This document shows, piece by piece, positions 1-9,079 of a stretch of DNA of 64,000 bases. The stretch is from the NCBI GenBank assembly GCA_006503475.1, contig RSEH01000056.1:62001-126000 (forward strand). The letters run 5' to 3'. Origin of the DNA: Stentor roeselii. Its lineage: Eukaryota > Ciliophora > Heterotrichea > Heterotrichida > Stentoridae. A program made the translations under genes and the position numbers. The notes beneath the pieces were generated by a model. The model saw only the letters and a program-made list of their open reading frames with translations. It searched no databases and was not told the origin of the DNA. How positions within the stretch are numbered: position 1 is the first letter of the stretch; each line of letters starts with the position of its first letter.

Positions 1-917
1 TTAGAATTTTCAATTTCCTTCTGATAAGCTTCGATTTCACGTTTGTATTTCGCTTCTTGTCTTTGAGATTTTTCGAACTGCTGAGATAGAAGAAGGACTT
101 TCGCGTTTACTTCATCGAAGCCGACTTTACTTCCTGTTTCTCTTTCAAGTTGTTGAATAATTGAGTCCATTTCTTTCTTGACTCGATCAAGTTCATGTTG
201 AAGTTCCTGATTTTCTTTTCTCAAGATTTTCACTTCTTTAGTTCCTTCAAGTTTCAAGCTTTCGTTTTCCTGTTCAAGAAGTTTTGACTCTCTGATGATA
301 TTATCGATTTCAACAGCACCTTTTCGAGGAACTGCTGCAAGGATCTGGTTATGTTCAATTTTTTTTATATGTTGCTTTAGTTCTTCATTTTCTTGCATTA
401 GTTTCAAAGGGTCGATTTCGAGTTCTTTTATTTTTTTCGCTTGTTCGAGTTCACTTTTAAGACGAGTGATTGTTTTTTGCAGGTTTTCAATGTTTGGAGC
501 TTCTTCAAAAGCGAGTGGAAGAGGGTAATGGACTCTTTCGAACTCTCCTGAAAACGTGAGGATCAGATATCGTTTAGTCATCAGTTTTGGATTCGAAGCC
601 TGGGAAGAAGCATTTCCCGGGTTTCTCGAAGATCTGAACATTTCCAGCTCTTGATACGTGAGCAAGTCGATAATCACTGAGTCACTCGTCGCATCAAGTC
701 CACTCAGAAGCATTTTTAAGAAGATTGGAAACTTTTTAAAGCTTTTTGACTTCTGAGTAAGAGTTTCTATATAATTCGCTGAAAATTCCCCTTTCCAACG
801 TTTTGCTGACTCTTTTTCTTCAAATGACAACTGCAGGTTATCCGAGTCAGAAAGAAGTTCGTAGAAATAAACAGTTCCTCTGATGTTTATATCAGCGCTT
901 TTCTTCAGGTGTTCCAT
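1..917 (-). CDS. CCDC61: CCDC61/VFL3-like basal body protein, N-terminal 305 residues
   Basis: The frame is open from an ATG at 917 to the left edge, so the C-terminus lies outside the window. Residues about 1-150 resemble the globular head of CCDC61/VFL3, a SAS-6/XRCC4-like fold: a WKGEF segment, a SDSVIIDLLTY segment, and near its end KRYLILTF followed by HYPLPL, which are hallmarks of this family. From about residue 165 it becomes a charged coiled coil. CCDC61 and VFL3 are known to organise basal-body-associated fibres and to set basal body orientation, which suits a ciliate. The ATG at 917 is preceded by A/T-rich sequence and starts the head domain directly. Family assignment is from recognition of the head motifs and is fairly secure; the coiled coil alone would not be diagnostic. 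Confidence 0.8.
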   Translation of the reverse strand, partial: MEHLKKSADINIRGTVYFYELLSDSDNLQLSFEEKESAKRWKGEFSANYIETLTQKSKSFKKFPIFLKMLLSGLDATSDSVIIDLLTYQELEMFRSSRNPGNASSQASNPKLMTKRYLILTFSGEFERVHYPLPLAFEEAPNIENLQKTITRLKSELEQAKKIKELEIDPLKLMQENEELKQHIKKIEHNQILAAVPRKGAVEIDNIIRESKLLEQENESLKLEGTKEVKILRKENQELQHELDRVKKEMDSIIQQLERETGSKVGFDEVNAKVLLLSQQFEKSQRQEAKYKREIEAYQKEIENS

Positions 918-995
918 TTAAATTGTAAGAAATGCTTTTTTAGTGATTTGAACTATTTGGCACTTGATGAAAAAGAATTCTTTTAAATAAGTAAG

Positions 996-1340
996 TTATA
1001 ACGGGGTTGATGGGCTCGCCAATGTCGACCTTCTTCGGCATAGTCGCGAATTCACGATTCCTGACAAGTTGACTGAACTTGATGAAAACGACCTTTCTTC
1101 ACGGATGCAAACAGGCTCCAGGTCCCGGTGAAGAGTTTCTAGAATGTTTTCAAGCTTTTCTTGCAGGTCTGTGTAAATTTCTTGGTGCTCACGGGAAATC
1201 GGGTGGAAATGATGGAAGGATAATTCTGGATAAAGTTTACTGCTCTGGATACTGGGCTCATCGTCACTTGAGAACTCCAGATCTAGTGTACTGGCATCTG
1301 ACAACCTCAGCTTTGTGTCATCTTTCACTTCTAAACTCAT
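996..1340 (-). CDS. Hypothetical 114-residue acidic protein
   Basis: An ATG-initiated frame of 114 codons ending in TAA. I do not recognise it. The first half is acidic and Ser-rich (LEFSSDDEPS). A short helical stretch around residues 50-78 (SREHQEIYTDLQEKLENIL) could form a coiled coil. The tail is basic and Ser-rich (SRLCRRRST). It lies between two co-oriented minus-strand genes, 78 bp upstream of the CCDC61-like start. Coding status rests on the intact frame, the fit in the gene array and the A/T-rich start context (AGATTTTTATG). A role at basal bodies would be a guess from proximity only. Confidence 0.55.
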   Translation of the reverse strand: MSLEVKDDTKLRLSDASTLDLEFSSDDEPSIQSSKLYPELSFHHFHPISREHQEIYTDLQEKLENILETLHRDLEPVCIREERSFSSSSVNLSGIVNSRLCRRRSTLASPSTPL

Positions 1341-1738
1341 AAAAATCTTATTATTATAACTAGTAGATAGTCAATATACACCTCAGAAATGAAATTTCAA
1401 GACTTTGGAAAAATTTTAAGGAATTCGGAAGAAAGGGTTTTGGCGTGGATTTAAATTTAAGAGAGTTGAAGGTTGAATCGATTTGAAGAATTAATTTGAG
1501 GGTTTATTGGATGAGGGTTTTTTTATGATTTAGTTTAGGTTAGCCTTTGAGGTGTTTAAAGTTTGTGAAGGAATATTTTTTTCATCTTGTCGGAATTTAT
1601 TTTAGAAAGTTTTCAAGAGTTGGAGTTTAAAATATGATAGTTTTTTTTGATTCTATGAAAAATCATTTAAGATAGTTTCATTTCCAGTTTGAATTGAATA
1701 AAAGTCAAGAAATTATTAAAAATTCTCATAATTAAACC
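1341..1738. other. 398-bp intergenic region, G/T-skewed on the plus strand
   Basis: No convincing gene is present. Most of the stretch (about 1390-1650) is rich in G and T and poor in C on the plus strand. The last 100 bp lose this skew. It contains the 5' flank of the 996-1340 gene and the 3' flank of the 1739-2917 gene. The longest ATG frame, starting near 1389, is only about 21 codons and looks accidental. Confidence 0.6.
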
Positions 1739-2917
1739 TTACTTCAGTAAAAATAACAAGTTCTTTTTTTCTAACTTTTTCACAGATTTCCTCAAAGAAT
1801 TTTCCTTATTGCTTGAACTAATTTGATGCACTTTAAAAAAAAAACGAGATTTATTTGCAGATCCTTCAGTTGTCTTGAAATTCGTTAAAGCTTCAGACCC
1901 AATAAGAGTTTTTGGAATAATTTTCGCTTCAGGTTTCTGTAAAAGGCTTAAAATTCCATCATCAATTTTCTGATCTGCTTGAAAATCCTCATCTTTTCGA
2001 GTATCTTTGATTTTCCTGAACCTGATAATTTTTCCAATATGTTTTTCTTCATCATAATTAACATCTTCAATATCATCAAAAGCAACTTCAGTTGCTTTTC
2101 CTTTATTTCCCGATCCTTTTTGCTTTTTTTCAGCTTTTTCATTATCCGAGCTGAGTCTTTTCAAGTTGATATCACAATCAAAGACTTTCAAGTCATATCT
2201 TGTCAAAAGACTTTGAGGGTCAATAAAACTTTTTTGTCCAGTCTTTGGAGAAGGTTCATTTTTCTCAGTGTTGAAAACTTCCTGATCTTTGACAGATTCA
2301 GGATCAACTTCGGAAGGTTTCTTTGTGAATTTTCCAGACCCTTCATTTTTATCTATTTTTTTTTCACTTGATTCTAGATCCTTGCCAGAATCATTACAAA
2401 AATCATTAAAAACCGAAATTTTTTCATGTTTTTTCCGACTTGCTAAATTTTTCAAGTTTTCTAAAAAACCTTCTCGTTTTCCTGACTTAGTAACCTTTGC
2501 GATGACTCCCTGAACATCTTTCGGCTGTTGGACAACAAGCATATCCCTAGGACTTGAATTCATCAAAACACTTTGAGCAAGAAATTTTGTACTTTTACAA
2601 GTTTTTTCTTTGTTAATCTTGAACTGAACTGCAGGTTTTTTTAAATGATCATCAAAGTCAAGAAGTTCATCTCTAAGAAATTCGAATTCTTGAACATCAT
2701 TCAAAGACTCTCCAGTCTTAACCACTACAAGTTTATTCAAAATCTTCAATTTCGGGATTTTATTTTTTTTCGGATTTTTTGTTTTTGATCTTTTTTTTTG
2801 AGGTTCTTTTTTTTCCTTGTCTTTAAACGGTGAGTGACTCGAATGAGACCCTCTGAGTAACTCGCTAAGTTCTTGAGAGGAGTTTTCGAAGTTAAGTTCT
2901 TCTAAATCTGAAATCAT
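1739..2917 (-). CDS. Hypothetical Lys-rich, largely disordered protein, 392 residues
   Basis: An intact frame from ATG to TAA. I recognise no domain. The protein is very rich in Lys, Ser, Asp and Glu, with a basic cluster near residues 31-55 (KEKKEPQKKRSK) that looks like a nuclear localisation signal. Long disordered stretches follow, and a somewhat better-ordered acidic segment lies around residues 270-300 (VAFDDIEDVNYDEEKHIGKIIRF). The last residues are basic. Composition and charge suggest a nuclear or chromatin-associated protein, but that is inference only. The start context is TTATAATG. The downstream neighbour on the same strand is the short gene at 996-1340, and the upstream neighbour is the DCAF7-like gene, 51 bp away. 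Confidence 0.6.
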   Translation of the reverse strand: MISDLEELNFENSSQELSELLRGSHSSHSPFKDKEKKEPQKKRSKTKNPKKNKIPKLKILNKLVVVKTGESLNDVQEFEFLRDELLDFDDHLKKPAVQFKINKEKTCKSTKFLAQSVLMNSSPRDMLVVQQPKDVQGVIAKVTKSGKREGFLENLKNLASRKKHEKISVFNDFCNDSGKDLESSEKKIDKNEGSGKFTKKPSEVDPESVKDQEVFNTEKNEPSPKTGQKSFIDPQSLLTRYDLKVFDCDINLKRLSSDNEKAEKKQKGSGNKGKATEVAFDDIEDVNYDEEKHIGKIIRFRKIKDTRKDEDFQADQKIDDGILSLLQKPEAKIIPKTLIGSEALTNFKTTEGSANKSRFFFKVHQISSSNKENSLRKSVKKLEKKNLLFLLK

Positions 2918-2968
2918 TATAAACCCCCGCCAAGTAACTCAAATGGTTAAAAGTCTAAAAATGTTAGT

Positions 2969-3964
2969 TTAAGGTTTAAGTAATTCGATGTAATTATCAT
3001 ATCCAATACATATCCACTGATTGTGGCTTGACCATGTCAAGTTGATGATGGGCGAGACTGCATCGTAAACCATCATCGGCTCTTTTATTTCTTCTGAGTT
3101 TTTACGCAGGTCCCAGATAAGTGCTTTGTTATCATCTCCTGCGCTGCATAGGTGACAGTTGAACTCTGGTGACCAGGCAATGCTGTTCACGTAACTGTTG
3201 TGCCCTTTTAGCTCTTGGTATGGAATCGCTGATCTTACGTCGAATATGTTGATTTTGTTTGATTCTAGAGAAATTATTGCTAAGTAGTTTGGATCGATTT
3301 TATTCCAGCAGGCTCGGAGAATTGAAGTGTTTGTGTCTTCGTATAAGATTGAGCAGTGCTCTAAGTTTCTCATATCGAATTTTCGGAGAGAACCGTCTCC
3401 ACTAACACTAACAAATATATTCGGATCATGACTAAAAGCAATATCATTGACTTCCTTATTATGCGTGACAATTTGCTTAATAAGCTGGGTCTTAACAACA
3501 TCATAAATCGAGCAAGTGGTATCAATACTCGCAACTCCAATTTTACTTCGATCTCTAGAGCACCAGTCAAAACTAGTCAAAGGCCCATTATACTCAGTAG
3601 CTTTATTCTGAAACTTATGAATAAGTCTAACCTCATCATTTTCAGTATTCCAAATTTTCAAATTATCACTAGAAGTTGCTAAAGTTTTATCACCCGCCGG
3701 GTCCCACATGATTTTAGTCGGTGAAAACTCATGTTCAAAAGAAGTGCAAATATAAAATTCTTCATATTTTCCGAATTTCAAGATTTGGACCTGGTTTTTC
3801 ACTTCTTCATTCAATGATCCGATTGCGATCTGAGTCTCTTCAGTCGGTATCGGAAAGATGTCAAAAGCGTAAACTTGCCAATCTAGTCGTTTTTTATGAA
3901 CTTGTCGAGAAGTCTCGTGGCTGTTTTCTTCATTGTGGAAGGAATATATTGGATCGATTTCCAT
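2969..3964 (-). CDS. DCAF7: DCAF7/WDR68-type WD40 repeat protein
   Basis: A 331-residue WD40 protein, close to the roughly 340 residues of DCAF7/WDR68 (TTG1 in plants, AN11 in petunia). Family-specific strings are visible: VNDIAFSHDPNIFVSVSGDG followed by LRKFDMRNLEH, then WNKIDPNYLA, and near the C-terminus VNSIAWSPEFNCHLCSAGDD followed by ALIWDLR. The aspartate-arginine endings of several blades (FDMR, FDVR, WDLR) match the DWD boxes of CRL4 substrate receptors. DCAF7 is a scaffold that binds DYRK/HIPK kinases and can load onto CUL4-DDB1. The ATG is in the context CTATAAATG. The frame is complete without a proven intron. Confidence 0.92.
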   Translation of the reverse strand: MEIDPIYSFHNEENSHETSRQVHKKRLDWQVYAFDIFPIPTEETQIAIGSLNEEVKNQVQILKFGKYEEFYICTSFEHEFSPTKIMWDPAGDKTLATSSDNLKIWNTENDEVRLIHKFQNKATEYNGPLTSFDWCSRDRSKIGVASIDTTCSIYDVVKTQLIKQIVTHNKEVNDIAFSHDPNIFVSVSGDGSLRKFDMRNLEHCSILYEDTNTSILRACWNKIDPNYLAIISLESNKINIFDVRSAIPYQELKGHNSYVNSIAWSPEFNCHLCSAGDDNKALIWDLRKNSEEIKEPMMVYDAVSPIINLTWSSHNQWICIGYDNYIELLKP

Positions 3965-4026
3965 TTATAGTCTTAATTTTCAGAGATGACTGGTGGCTAA
4001 TTGAATGATTTAGGATTTTTAGAGTA

Positions 4027-4482
4027 TTACTTTGTGAGCTGTCGCATTAGAAGTTGACGGTTTTTCATTATCATTGAAATTATCTCTGGGTCTTCTAGAA
4101 TTGACTCTGGACGAGGACTCTGTTTGAAGACTGAGTTTCGGCCTTTGGGACTTTGGATTGAGTCTTTTTCGGATATTTGAGTACTGTAGTTCTCGGGGGT
4201 TTTTAGGAGCAGCTTTTGGGGGTTTTCATTTAGTTTTTCTATTGACTTTGACCTTTGAGCTGATTTTATGTCTTTTAGGATATTTTTCACTTTGCGGAGA
4301 CTTTTTTGTAAGTCTTTTGAAATATTGTCGGTGTCTTCAGAACAGTCTGTGATGTCGTTGAACTCTTGGAAATATGAGCTGATTATTCTTTGTTTTTTCA
4401 AAATTTTGTGCCTAGTTTTATTTATTTTGGCAGTTTTCTTGTAAAAATCTTCCTTGACTTCATTTGAAAAATCGCACCCCAT
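4027..4482 (-). CDS. Hypothetical 151-residue protein with predicted N-terminal acylation
   Basis: The frame extends upstream without an ATG, and the first ATG is at 4482, which I take as the start. The resulting N-terminus is MGCDFSNE. Gly2 and Cys3 make a plausible dual N-myristoylation/palmitoylation site, which would tether it to membranes. The rest is basic and helical: FYKKTAKINKTRHKILKKQ, then a possible coiled coil around SKDLQKSLRKVKNILKDI, then a Ser/Pro-rich tail with several SP sites (QSPKGR, KQSPRP). No family is recognised. Lipidation is inferred from the motif alone. Confidence 0.6.
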   Translation of the reverse strand: MGCDFSNEVKEDFYKKTAKINKTRHKILKKQRIISSYFQEFNDITDCSEDTDNISKDLQKSLRKVKNILKDIKSAQRSKSIEKLNENPQKLLLKTPENYSTQISEKDSIQSPKGRNSVFKQSPRPESILEDPEIISMIMKNRQLLMRQLTK

Positions 4483-4637
4483 TCGTTTGAAATAATAATT
4501 TAAAAAGGAAATCAAAGATATCAACCTAACTATCAACCTTGTAAAAAACTAGTTCCATCCAAGAGTACAAATCAAGTTTCCTATCTTAAACTAAAAATTT
4601 ATAATAAATATTTTTACCCATCAACTGAATTAATTAA

Positions 4638-5417
4638 TCAAACAAATCCAAGCAGTTCTTTAAAAACATGCGCTGGAAGTTGAGAATACTTAGAATGATG
4701 ATACAAAAATACAAGACTTTTCGACCTATTCCAACAAAAATAAACCTCAAGTTCTTTCGCAACTTTCAAATTTTCACAGTAATCAATTGGAGTCTTATCA
4801 AAAAAGTCCTTAACAGTCAAATCTGCTCCAGCCTTCAACAAAAACTTTGCAGTTTCAATCTCCTTCTTAATAACCGCTGTATGCAAAGGAGTCCATCCCT
4901 GATGATCTTTAACTTCAATGCAAGCCTTGAAATCAATAAGAATTTTCACAGTTTCAGGTGATTTCCAAGCTTTATGCAGAGGAGTTTTTCCTTTTTCATT
5001 AACAATATTCGGGTTTGCTCCACATTCCAGAAATTTTTTCACAATATCTGCCCTTCCTTGTTTAGCAGCTAAATGAAGCAGTGAATTTCTTCCAGGGACA
5101 TTGATAATACTTGCAATGATCCCTTTATGAAAATTGCAGTACTCATGAATAACATTCAAGTTATTTGAAGTGACAGCTGGTAAAAGTTTATTCATGACTT
5201 GAGCAGGGGTGTCTGACTTGGAAGGTCCATTGATACTCCGATAATCTTCTATCAAGTCATTTAAAGCTGTTAAGGCTCCCATCATCGACCTGCCTCCAGG
5301 TGGTAAGTTCATAGAAGCAAAAGCGTTAACAGGCACTGCCCTGTTGTTGACTTGATTACTTGGAGCCTTTCCTCTCACATTCGTACCTCTTCCTCTAGTC
5401 TGAGAATTTCTGATCAT
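4638..5417 (-). CDS. Ankyrin repeat protein, 259 residues
   Basis: The first ATG in frame is at 5417 (MIRNSQTRGRG); earlier codons lack an ATG. The N-terminus is basic and rich in Arg, Gly and Asn. Residues about 85-230 hold four to five ankyrin repeats with clear signatures: NSLLHLAAKQGRADIVKKFL, KGKTPLHKAW, GWTPLHTAVIKKEIETAKFL and a degenerate DKTPIDYCENL. Repeats of this type bind partner proteins. There is no catalytic domain, so the specific role is unknown. It diverges from the plus-strand gene at 5504, with 86 bp between start codons. It ends with TGA. Confidence 0.75.
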   Translation of the reverse strand: MIRNSQTRGRGTNVRGKAPSNQVNNRAVPVNAFASMNLPPGGRSMMGALTALNDLIEDYRSINGPSKSDTPAQVMNKLLPAVTSNNLNVIHEYCNFHKGIIASIINVPGRNSLLHLAAKQGRADIVKKFLECGANPNIVNEKGKTPLHKAWKSPETVKILIDFKACIEVKDHQGWTPLHTAVIKKEIETAKFLLKAGADLTVKDFFDKTPIDYCENLKVAKELEVYFCWNRSKSLVFLYHHSKYSQLPAHVFKELLGFV

Positions 5418-5503
5418 ATCTTTTAAATAATAATTCAACTTAATGAAATCGCTAAAAAAACTAGAGAAAACTTTTAAAGTCTTAAGAAAAACATTATAAT
5501 TGA

Positions 5504-6031
5504 ATGGGTTCTTTTAAAAAGTTAATCTCAGTTCGAACACCGGTCGTGGTCTATGATAAAAAAACTGAAGAAACTGGAACTTTACTGAGAACTTCTGAAA
5601 ATATTCTTAATTTTTCTATTCAAAGTCGCAACTTGCTTAAACCAAGTAACATCGTTTTTACTTCAAATACACCTGAACCGAATGAAAATAGACCGAATAG
5701 TCTTGAGAAAACAAGAAAAGTTAAAAGACTTGGAAGACTTGTCATGAAGCGTCCTGAGTCTATTCAAAGGAAATGTTTCAGCATTGATCATAAAAGTGAA
5801 GGGCATGAAAAGTACTTCACTCAAATTTCTTTGAGGTATAAGGCTCATGGCAAGTCTACTGAGGTTAAAGTTCAGAGAAGGAATATGCAGTCTAATGATG
5901 CTTTGATTGTGGAAAGAATAGCGACTCCTAGTAATTTGTATTTGAAGGAAATTCAAGCTTTTAGTGTTTCTAGGAATCGACTTGTACGCAAAAAGAAGGC
6001 ATTGTCGATTAATTTATTCAAACAGAAATGA
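5504..6031 (+). CDS. Hypothetical basic protein, 175 residues
   Basis: An intact ATG to TGA frame. I recognise no domain. The N-terminus MGSFKK has Gly2 and Ser6-like spacing compatible with weak N-myristoylation, but this is uncertain. The protein is strongly basic (LEKTRKVKRLGRLVMKR, KVQRRNMQ, NRLVRKKKAL) with no predicted membrane segment. Basic Ser/Asn-rich proteins of this size are common among unannotated ciliate cytoskeletal proteins. That comparison is general impression, not evidence of function. It lies 40 bp upstream of the 7-TM gene on the same strand. Confidence 0.55.
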   Translation: MGSFKKLISVRTPVVVYDKKTEETGTLLRTSENILNFSIQSRNLLKPSNIVFTSNTPEPNENRPNSLEKTRKVKRLGRLVMKRPESIQRKCFSIDHKSEGHEKYFTQISLRYKAHGKSTEVKVQRRNMQSNDALIVERIATPSNLYLKEIQAFSVSRNRLVRKKKALSINLFKQK

Positions 6032-6071
6032 AAGAAGTGGGGTAGTTAATTGGAAATATTATAAGATAAAA

Positions 6072-7009
6072 ATGACAATTAGTCTTTGTAATTTAGATAC
6101 CAAATGGTGTGCTGTTACTTACATCTTTCTATCATTATCTATCATTCTACTCTTACTAACAGTATGTTTAAGCAGATATTTCAATACTATAAGATCTATA
6201 GAATGAGTGTTCACATTACGATTTCACACAAGTGCTTGTATATCTCTCAATTCCTTGAAACACTTATGATGACAGTTCACTACATCTTGATATCCAATAA
6301 TAACCTGACAAACATCTCATTTTTGCTCCAAGAATATTTCATTTCAATTCAATACTCATGTGTTTTTTACTATTTTATATCTCAACTTTGCGAAGCTTTT
6401 AAAATTCTCAGAATTCTTCCCAAGATAAAGTTACCATTAATATTCCTGAACGCATTAGGAATCCTTGGCTTCAGTATTTTCGTGATAATAAAAAGTACAA
6501 ACAAAGAAAGCCTCTACAACTGCAACAACATGCTCTGGGTGTATCTTCACGCCTTCAACTTAGGCCTAAGCATGATATTTATCGTGGTAGGTCTAAAGGC
6601 AAACAAGTTATTAAAAACTTTGATATCGCAAAAAGGGATAATCGTAGACGACATTCGAATAAAGCAATTCTGGTAAATTTCAATCAGGTCACTTATATGT
6701 TTTATGTTCATTTCAAGCATAGTGAACGTAGCAGAGTCAATCTGGTACATCGACATGTCGAACTCAGACTGTTACAACTCTTACGTTTCAAACGAAGACC
6801 TTGATTTATTCATTTTTTGCATGATTCGATTCACATCTCACTATCTTTTCATCATCGTCTGCCTGGTCGTGTTCAGAATGGAAAGAATCTCAGTTCAAAG
6901 CATCCTTGCAAGCGAAAGTGACCACGGCGAGTCGATGACCTCCTACATCTCAGAAGACTTCTACAGCAAGAACCAAAAAGACCAAAGAAATCATTCTCAA
7001 GCTTATTAA
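6072..7009 (+). CDS. Seven-transmembrane protein of unknown family, two tiny introns
   Basis: Three reading-frame segments join through two introns, giving 302 residues. The ATG at 6072 opens exon 1, which contains the first membrane segment (TYIFLSLSIILLLL). A 14-nt intron (6162-6175) and a 15-nt intron (6673-6687) are needed to keep the frame. About seven hydrophobic segments follow, with short loops and a polar tail rich in Ser (SDHGESMTS). The arrangement is like a GPCR or TOM1/THH1-type 7-TM protein. I see no diagnostic motif for either, so family is unassigned. The tail could be phosphorylated. The gene is in a gene-dense stretch and ends 25 bp before the USP start. Confidence 0.7.
6162..6175 (+). 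other. 14-nt intron (GTATGTTTAAGCAG)
   Basis: The frame upstream (TM1) and the frame downstream (loop reading IFQYYKIYRMS) differ by 14 nt, and the only GT...AG segment between them is exactly 14 nt. It keeps an A six bases from the 3' end, as the 15-nt introns here do. A one-base assembly deletion is the main alternative. Confidence 0.65.
6673..6687 (+). other. 15-nt intron (GTAAATTTCAATCAG)
   Basis: An in-frame TAA interrupts the membrane protein here. Removing this GT...AG segment joins TG to G (Trp) and restores the continuous hydrophobic sequence WSLICFMFISSIVN. The A at position 10 fits the other introns. Confidence 0.85.
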
Positions 7010-7034
7010 CTAATTCGCCATAATATAGAATATC

Positions 7035-8699
7035 ATGGAGGACTGCCCCAAATGTGAACTTTTTCATTGTGTTTGTGATGTCAAAGATCTTCCTACTTTC
7101 ATCGTCGGCAAACAAACTGACAACTTTGTAGGAATCGCGAATGAAGAAAGAGACAACAACTGCTTTTTAAGTGTCGTGCTTCAAGCTTTGCTTCATGTTA
7201 ACTGCTTTGTTGACATGCTGCATGAAGATTGTGTGAAAAATGACAGATGTGCTATTTGCTGCTTGAAAAGAGTTCTTTTTTCAATGAAAAATGCGAAAAG
7301 GGAAAAGGAAAAGTTTATTCATATTGTTGAGTTTCGGTCAATGCTGAATGATATTTTCAGAGGAAGGATCTTTGAAAGTGGACTTCAAGGCGATGCAATG
7401 GAAACAATTGAAATTTTGTTTTATGCTATTCACAATTCGAGTCTTAAAATTTTTGAAGAGTTTGAATTGATTCAAGACGAAGACTGCAGCGAAGAATGCG
7501 CTGCTCATAATACTTGCTTTAATAGACTAAAAGAGATTCAGAAGTGTCGATGCCAGGAAAAATCAACGGACAACTTGAGCATGAGCTTCATTTTAAAGAT
7601 TCATTCGAATTGGTTTTATAAAGTCCCTGATGATGGAATTGCTTATCAGTTTAATGAAGTGAACTATAAAGAAGTCAAGGAACTTTATGAATACTCTGAA
7701 GTGAAAAAACTGAAAGAAACATTTTCTAAGGTCTTTAAACAAAAAATTAAGGAAAGTTTGAAACAGAATCAACAGGAACGCTGTCAGAGATGTAAAGAAA
7801 AGTTTAGTTATTGTTTAAAGTTGAACTCAGAACCGAAAATGATCATATTTCAAGTGGCTTGGGAGAATATTTTCAAGGTAGAACTTTACCAAATTCTTCA
7901 TTTCGCGATTTCTCTTCAAGGGAAAATTAGAATTGATGAGTTGTTCGACCAGGAATCTGACCTTGAAATGGGACTTCAAGGGTTGATTGTTTATCTTAAT
8001 GGGCATTATGTTTATTTCACTTTAGGAGAAGATTTTTATTGGTATAAAATCGATGATAATCTCTGCCACTTGGTAGGAGCTGGAAGATGGTATGATGTTT
8101 TGGTTAATTTGATTTATATGAAAGGAATTGTTGTTGGTCTTATTTATGAAGAACTTCATATTGCGGATTTAAGCCTTTATAGACTTGAAATGCTTTTCTT
8201 GGAGAAAATTGTTGATTATCTTTATCTGAATGGGTCTAATGAAGCTGGTATTATGGATACTCTTTATGACTATGCTGTCAACCCCAGCAAAGCACTAAAT
8301 TCTTCTCACAATAATGAAGAAATTCCTTGTGTTTACTGTGAAAAAAACAAAAAGGTAGGCCAAATCTGCTCATATTGCGGATTCGACCCAAAACAAACTC
8401 AATGGACTTGTGAAGCTTGCAACAGACAAAACTCAGGACTCAACTTTATGTGTGACTTTTGCGATGGCTTTAGGTTCAATGTTCCAACTCAAAGCACCCC
8501 TTGCTTTACTTGCCATGCAGAGATCTCAAACAGAATATGCGTGAAATGTGATATTTTATTCAATTGTCAAAATTGTAGAAAGCCAAAAACTCCTTTTCAA
8601 AGCTGTTTTTGTGCCAGATGCAAGAAACCATGTCGAGATGGGCATTGCAAAGATGACCAAAGTGATGAAATGGTTTGCATTGAGTGTAAGGATAGATAG
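7035..8699 (+). CDS. Ubiquitin-specific protease (USP family) with C-terminal zinc fingers
   Basis: A 554-residue protein. The Cys box is at residues 40-55 (DNNCFLSVVLQALLHV, nucleophile Cys43). A His box GLIVYLNGHYVYF lies near residue 320 and is followed by WYKIDDN, the usual aspartate-containing strand. Cys pairs between them (CQRCKEKFSYC, ECAAHNTC) may bind zinc. The tail has a RanBP2-type finger (WTCEACNRQNSGLNFMCDFC, near residue 456) and several more CxxC pairs. USPs remove ubiquitin from proteins; RanBP2 fingers often bind ubiquitin chains or RNA. The overall arrangement recalls USP53/54-like or plant UCH-related enzymes, but I cannot name an ortholog. Catalytic Cys and His are both present, so activity is plausible. 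Confidence 0.82.
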   Translation: MEDCPKCELFHCVCDVKDLPTFIVGKQTDNFVGIANEERDNNCFLSVVLQALLHVNCFVDMLHEDCVKNDRCAICCLKRVLFSMKNAKREKEKFIHIVEFRSMLNDIFRGRIFESGLQGDAMETIEILFYAIHNSSLKIFEEFELIQDEDCSEECAAHNTCFNRLKEIQKCRCQEKSTDNLSMSFILKIHSNWFYKVPDDGIAYQFNEVNYKEVKELYEYSEVKKLKETFSKVFKQKIKESLKQNQQERCQRCKEKFSYCLKLNSEPKMIIFQVAWENIFKVELYQILHFAISLQGKIRIDELFDQESDLEMGLQGLIVYLNGHYVYFTLGEDFYWYKIDDNLCHLVGAGRWYDVLVNLIYMKGIVVGLIYEELHIADLSLYRLEMLFLEKIVDYLYLNGSNEAGIMDTLYDYAVNPSKALNSSHNNEEIPCVYCEKNKKVGQICSYCGFDPKQTQWTCEACNRQNSGLNFMCDFCDGFRFNVPTQSTPCFTCHAEISNRICVKCDILFNCQNCRKPKTPFQSCFCARCKKPCRDGHCKDDQSDEMVCIECKDR

Positions 8700-8758
8700 T
8701 TCATGATAATAGGATTAAATTAAAGAATTAAGAGATTTATTAAGTATTTGGGTTAGAA

Positions 8759-9079
8759 TTATTTAAATTCTTCTTGATCATTTTTAATCTTGAGGTTCAG
8801 GCTTTCTTTATGGAAGAGACGCTTGTGAACTCCGTATTTTGACTTGTGTCGGAAAGTTAGACTGCAAGATTCACATGAATAAGGCTTGGAACCACTGTGG
8901 ATCCAGTAATGCTCTTTTAGGTTTGTTGAGTTGATGAACTCTTTTGAACAGATCTGGCACCTTGACCTCTTTTTTAGAAGGTGAAAAATGTTGATGTGGC
9001 GCTTTAGGTTTTGCTTTGTTTGGTACTCCTTGTTGCAATTTAGGTAGAGACAACAGTAAAGTGTTTCCTTATAATCCAT
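8759..9079 (-). CDS. C2H2 zinc finger protein with three fingers
   Basis: The first ATG is at 9079 (MDYKETLYCC), giving 106 residues. Three C2H2 fingers fill the protein: CCLYLNCNKEYQTKQNLKRH with a second His four residues on; CQICSKEFINSTNLKEHYWIH; and CESCSLTFRHKSKYGVHKR ending LFH. The second linker (SGSKPYSC) resembles the TGEKPY linker of DNA-binding arrays, which supports nucleic acid binding. There is no other domain. It sits at the left edge of the large AT-rich gap. A role as a small transcription factor or RNA-binding protein is inference. Confidence 0.8.
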   Translation of the reverse strand: MDYKETLYCCLYLNCNKEYQTKQNLKRHINIFHLLKKRSRCQICSKEFINSTNLKEHYWIHSGSKPYSCESCSLTFRHKSKYGVHKRLFHKESLNLKIKNDQEEFK

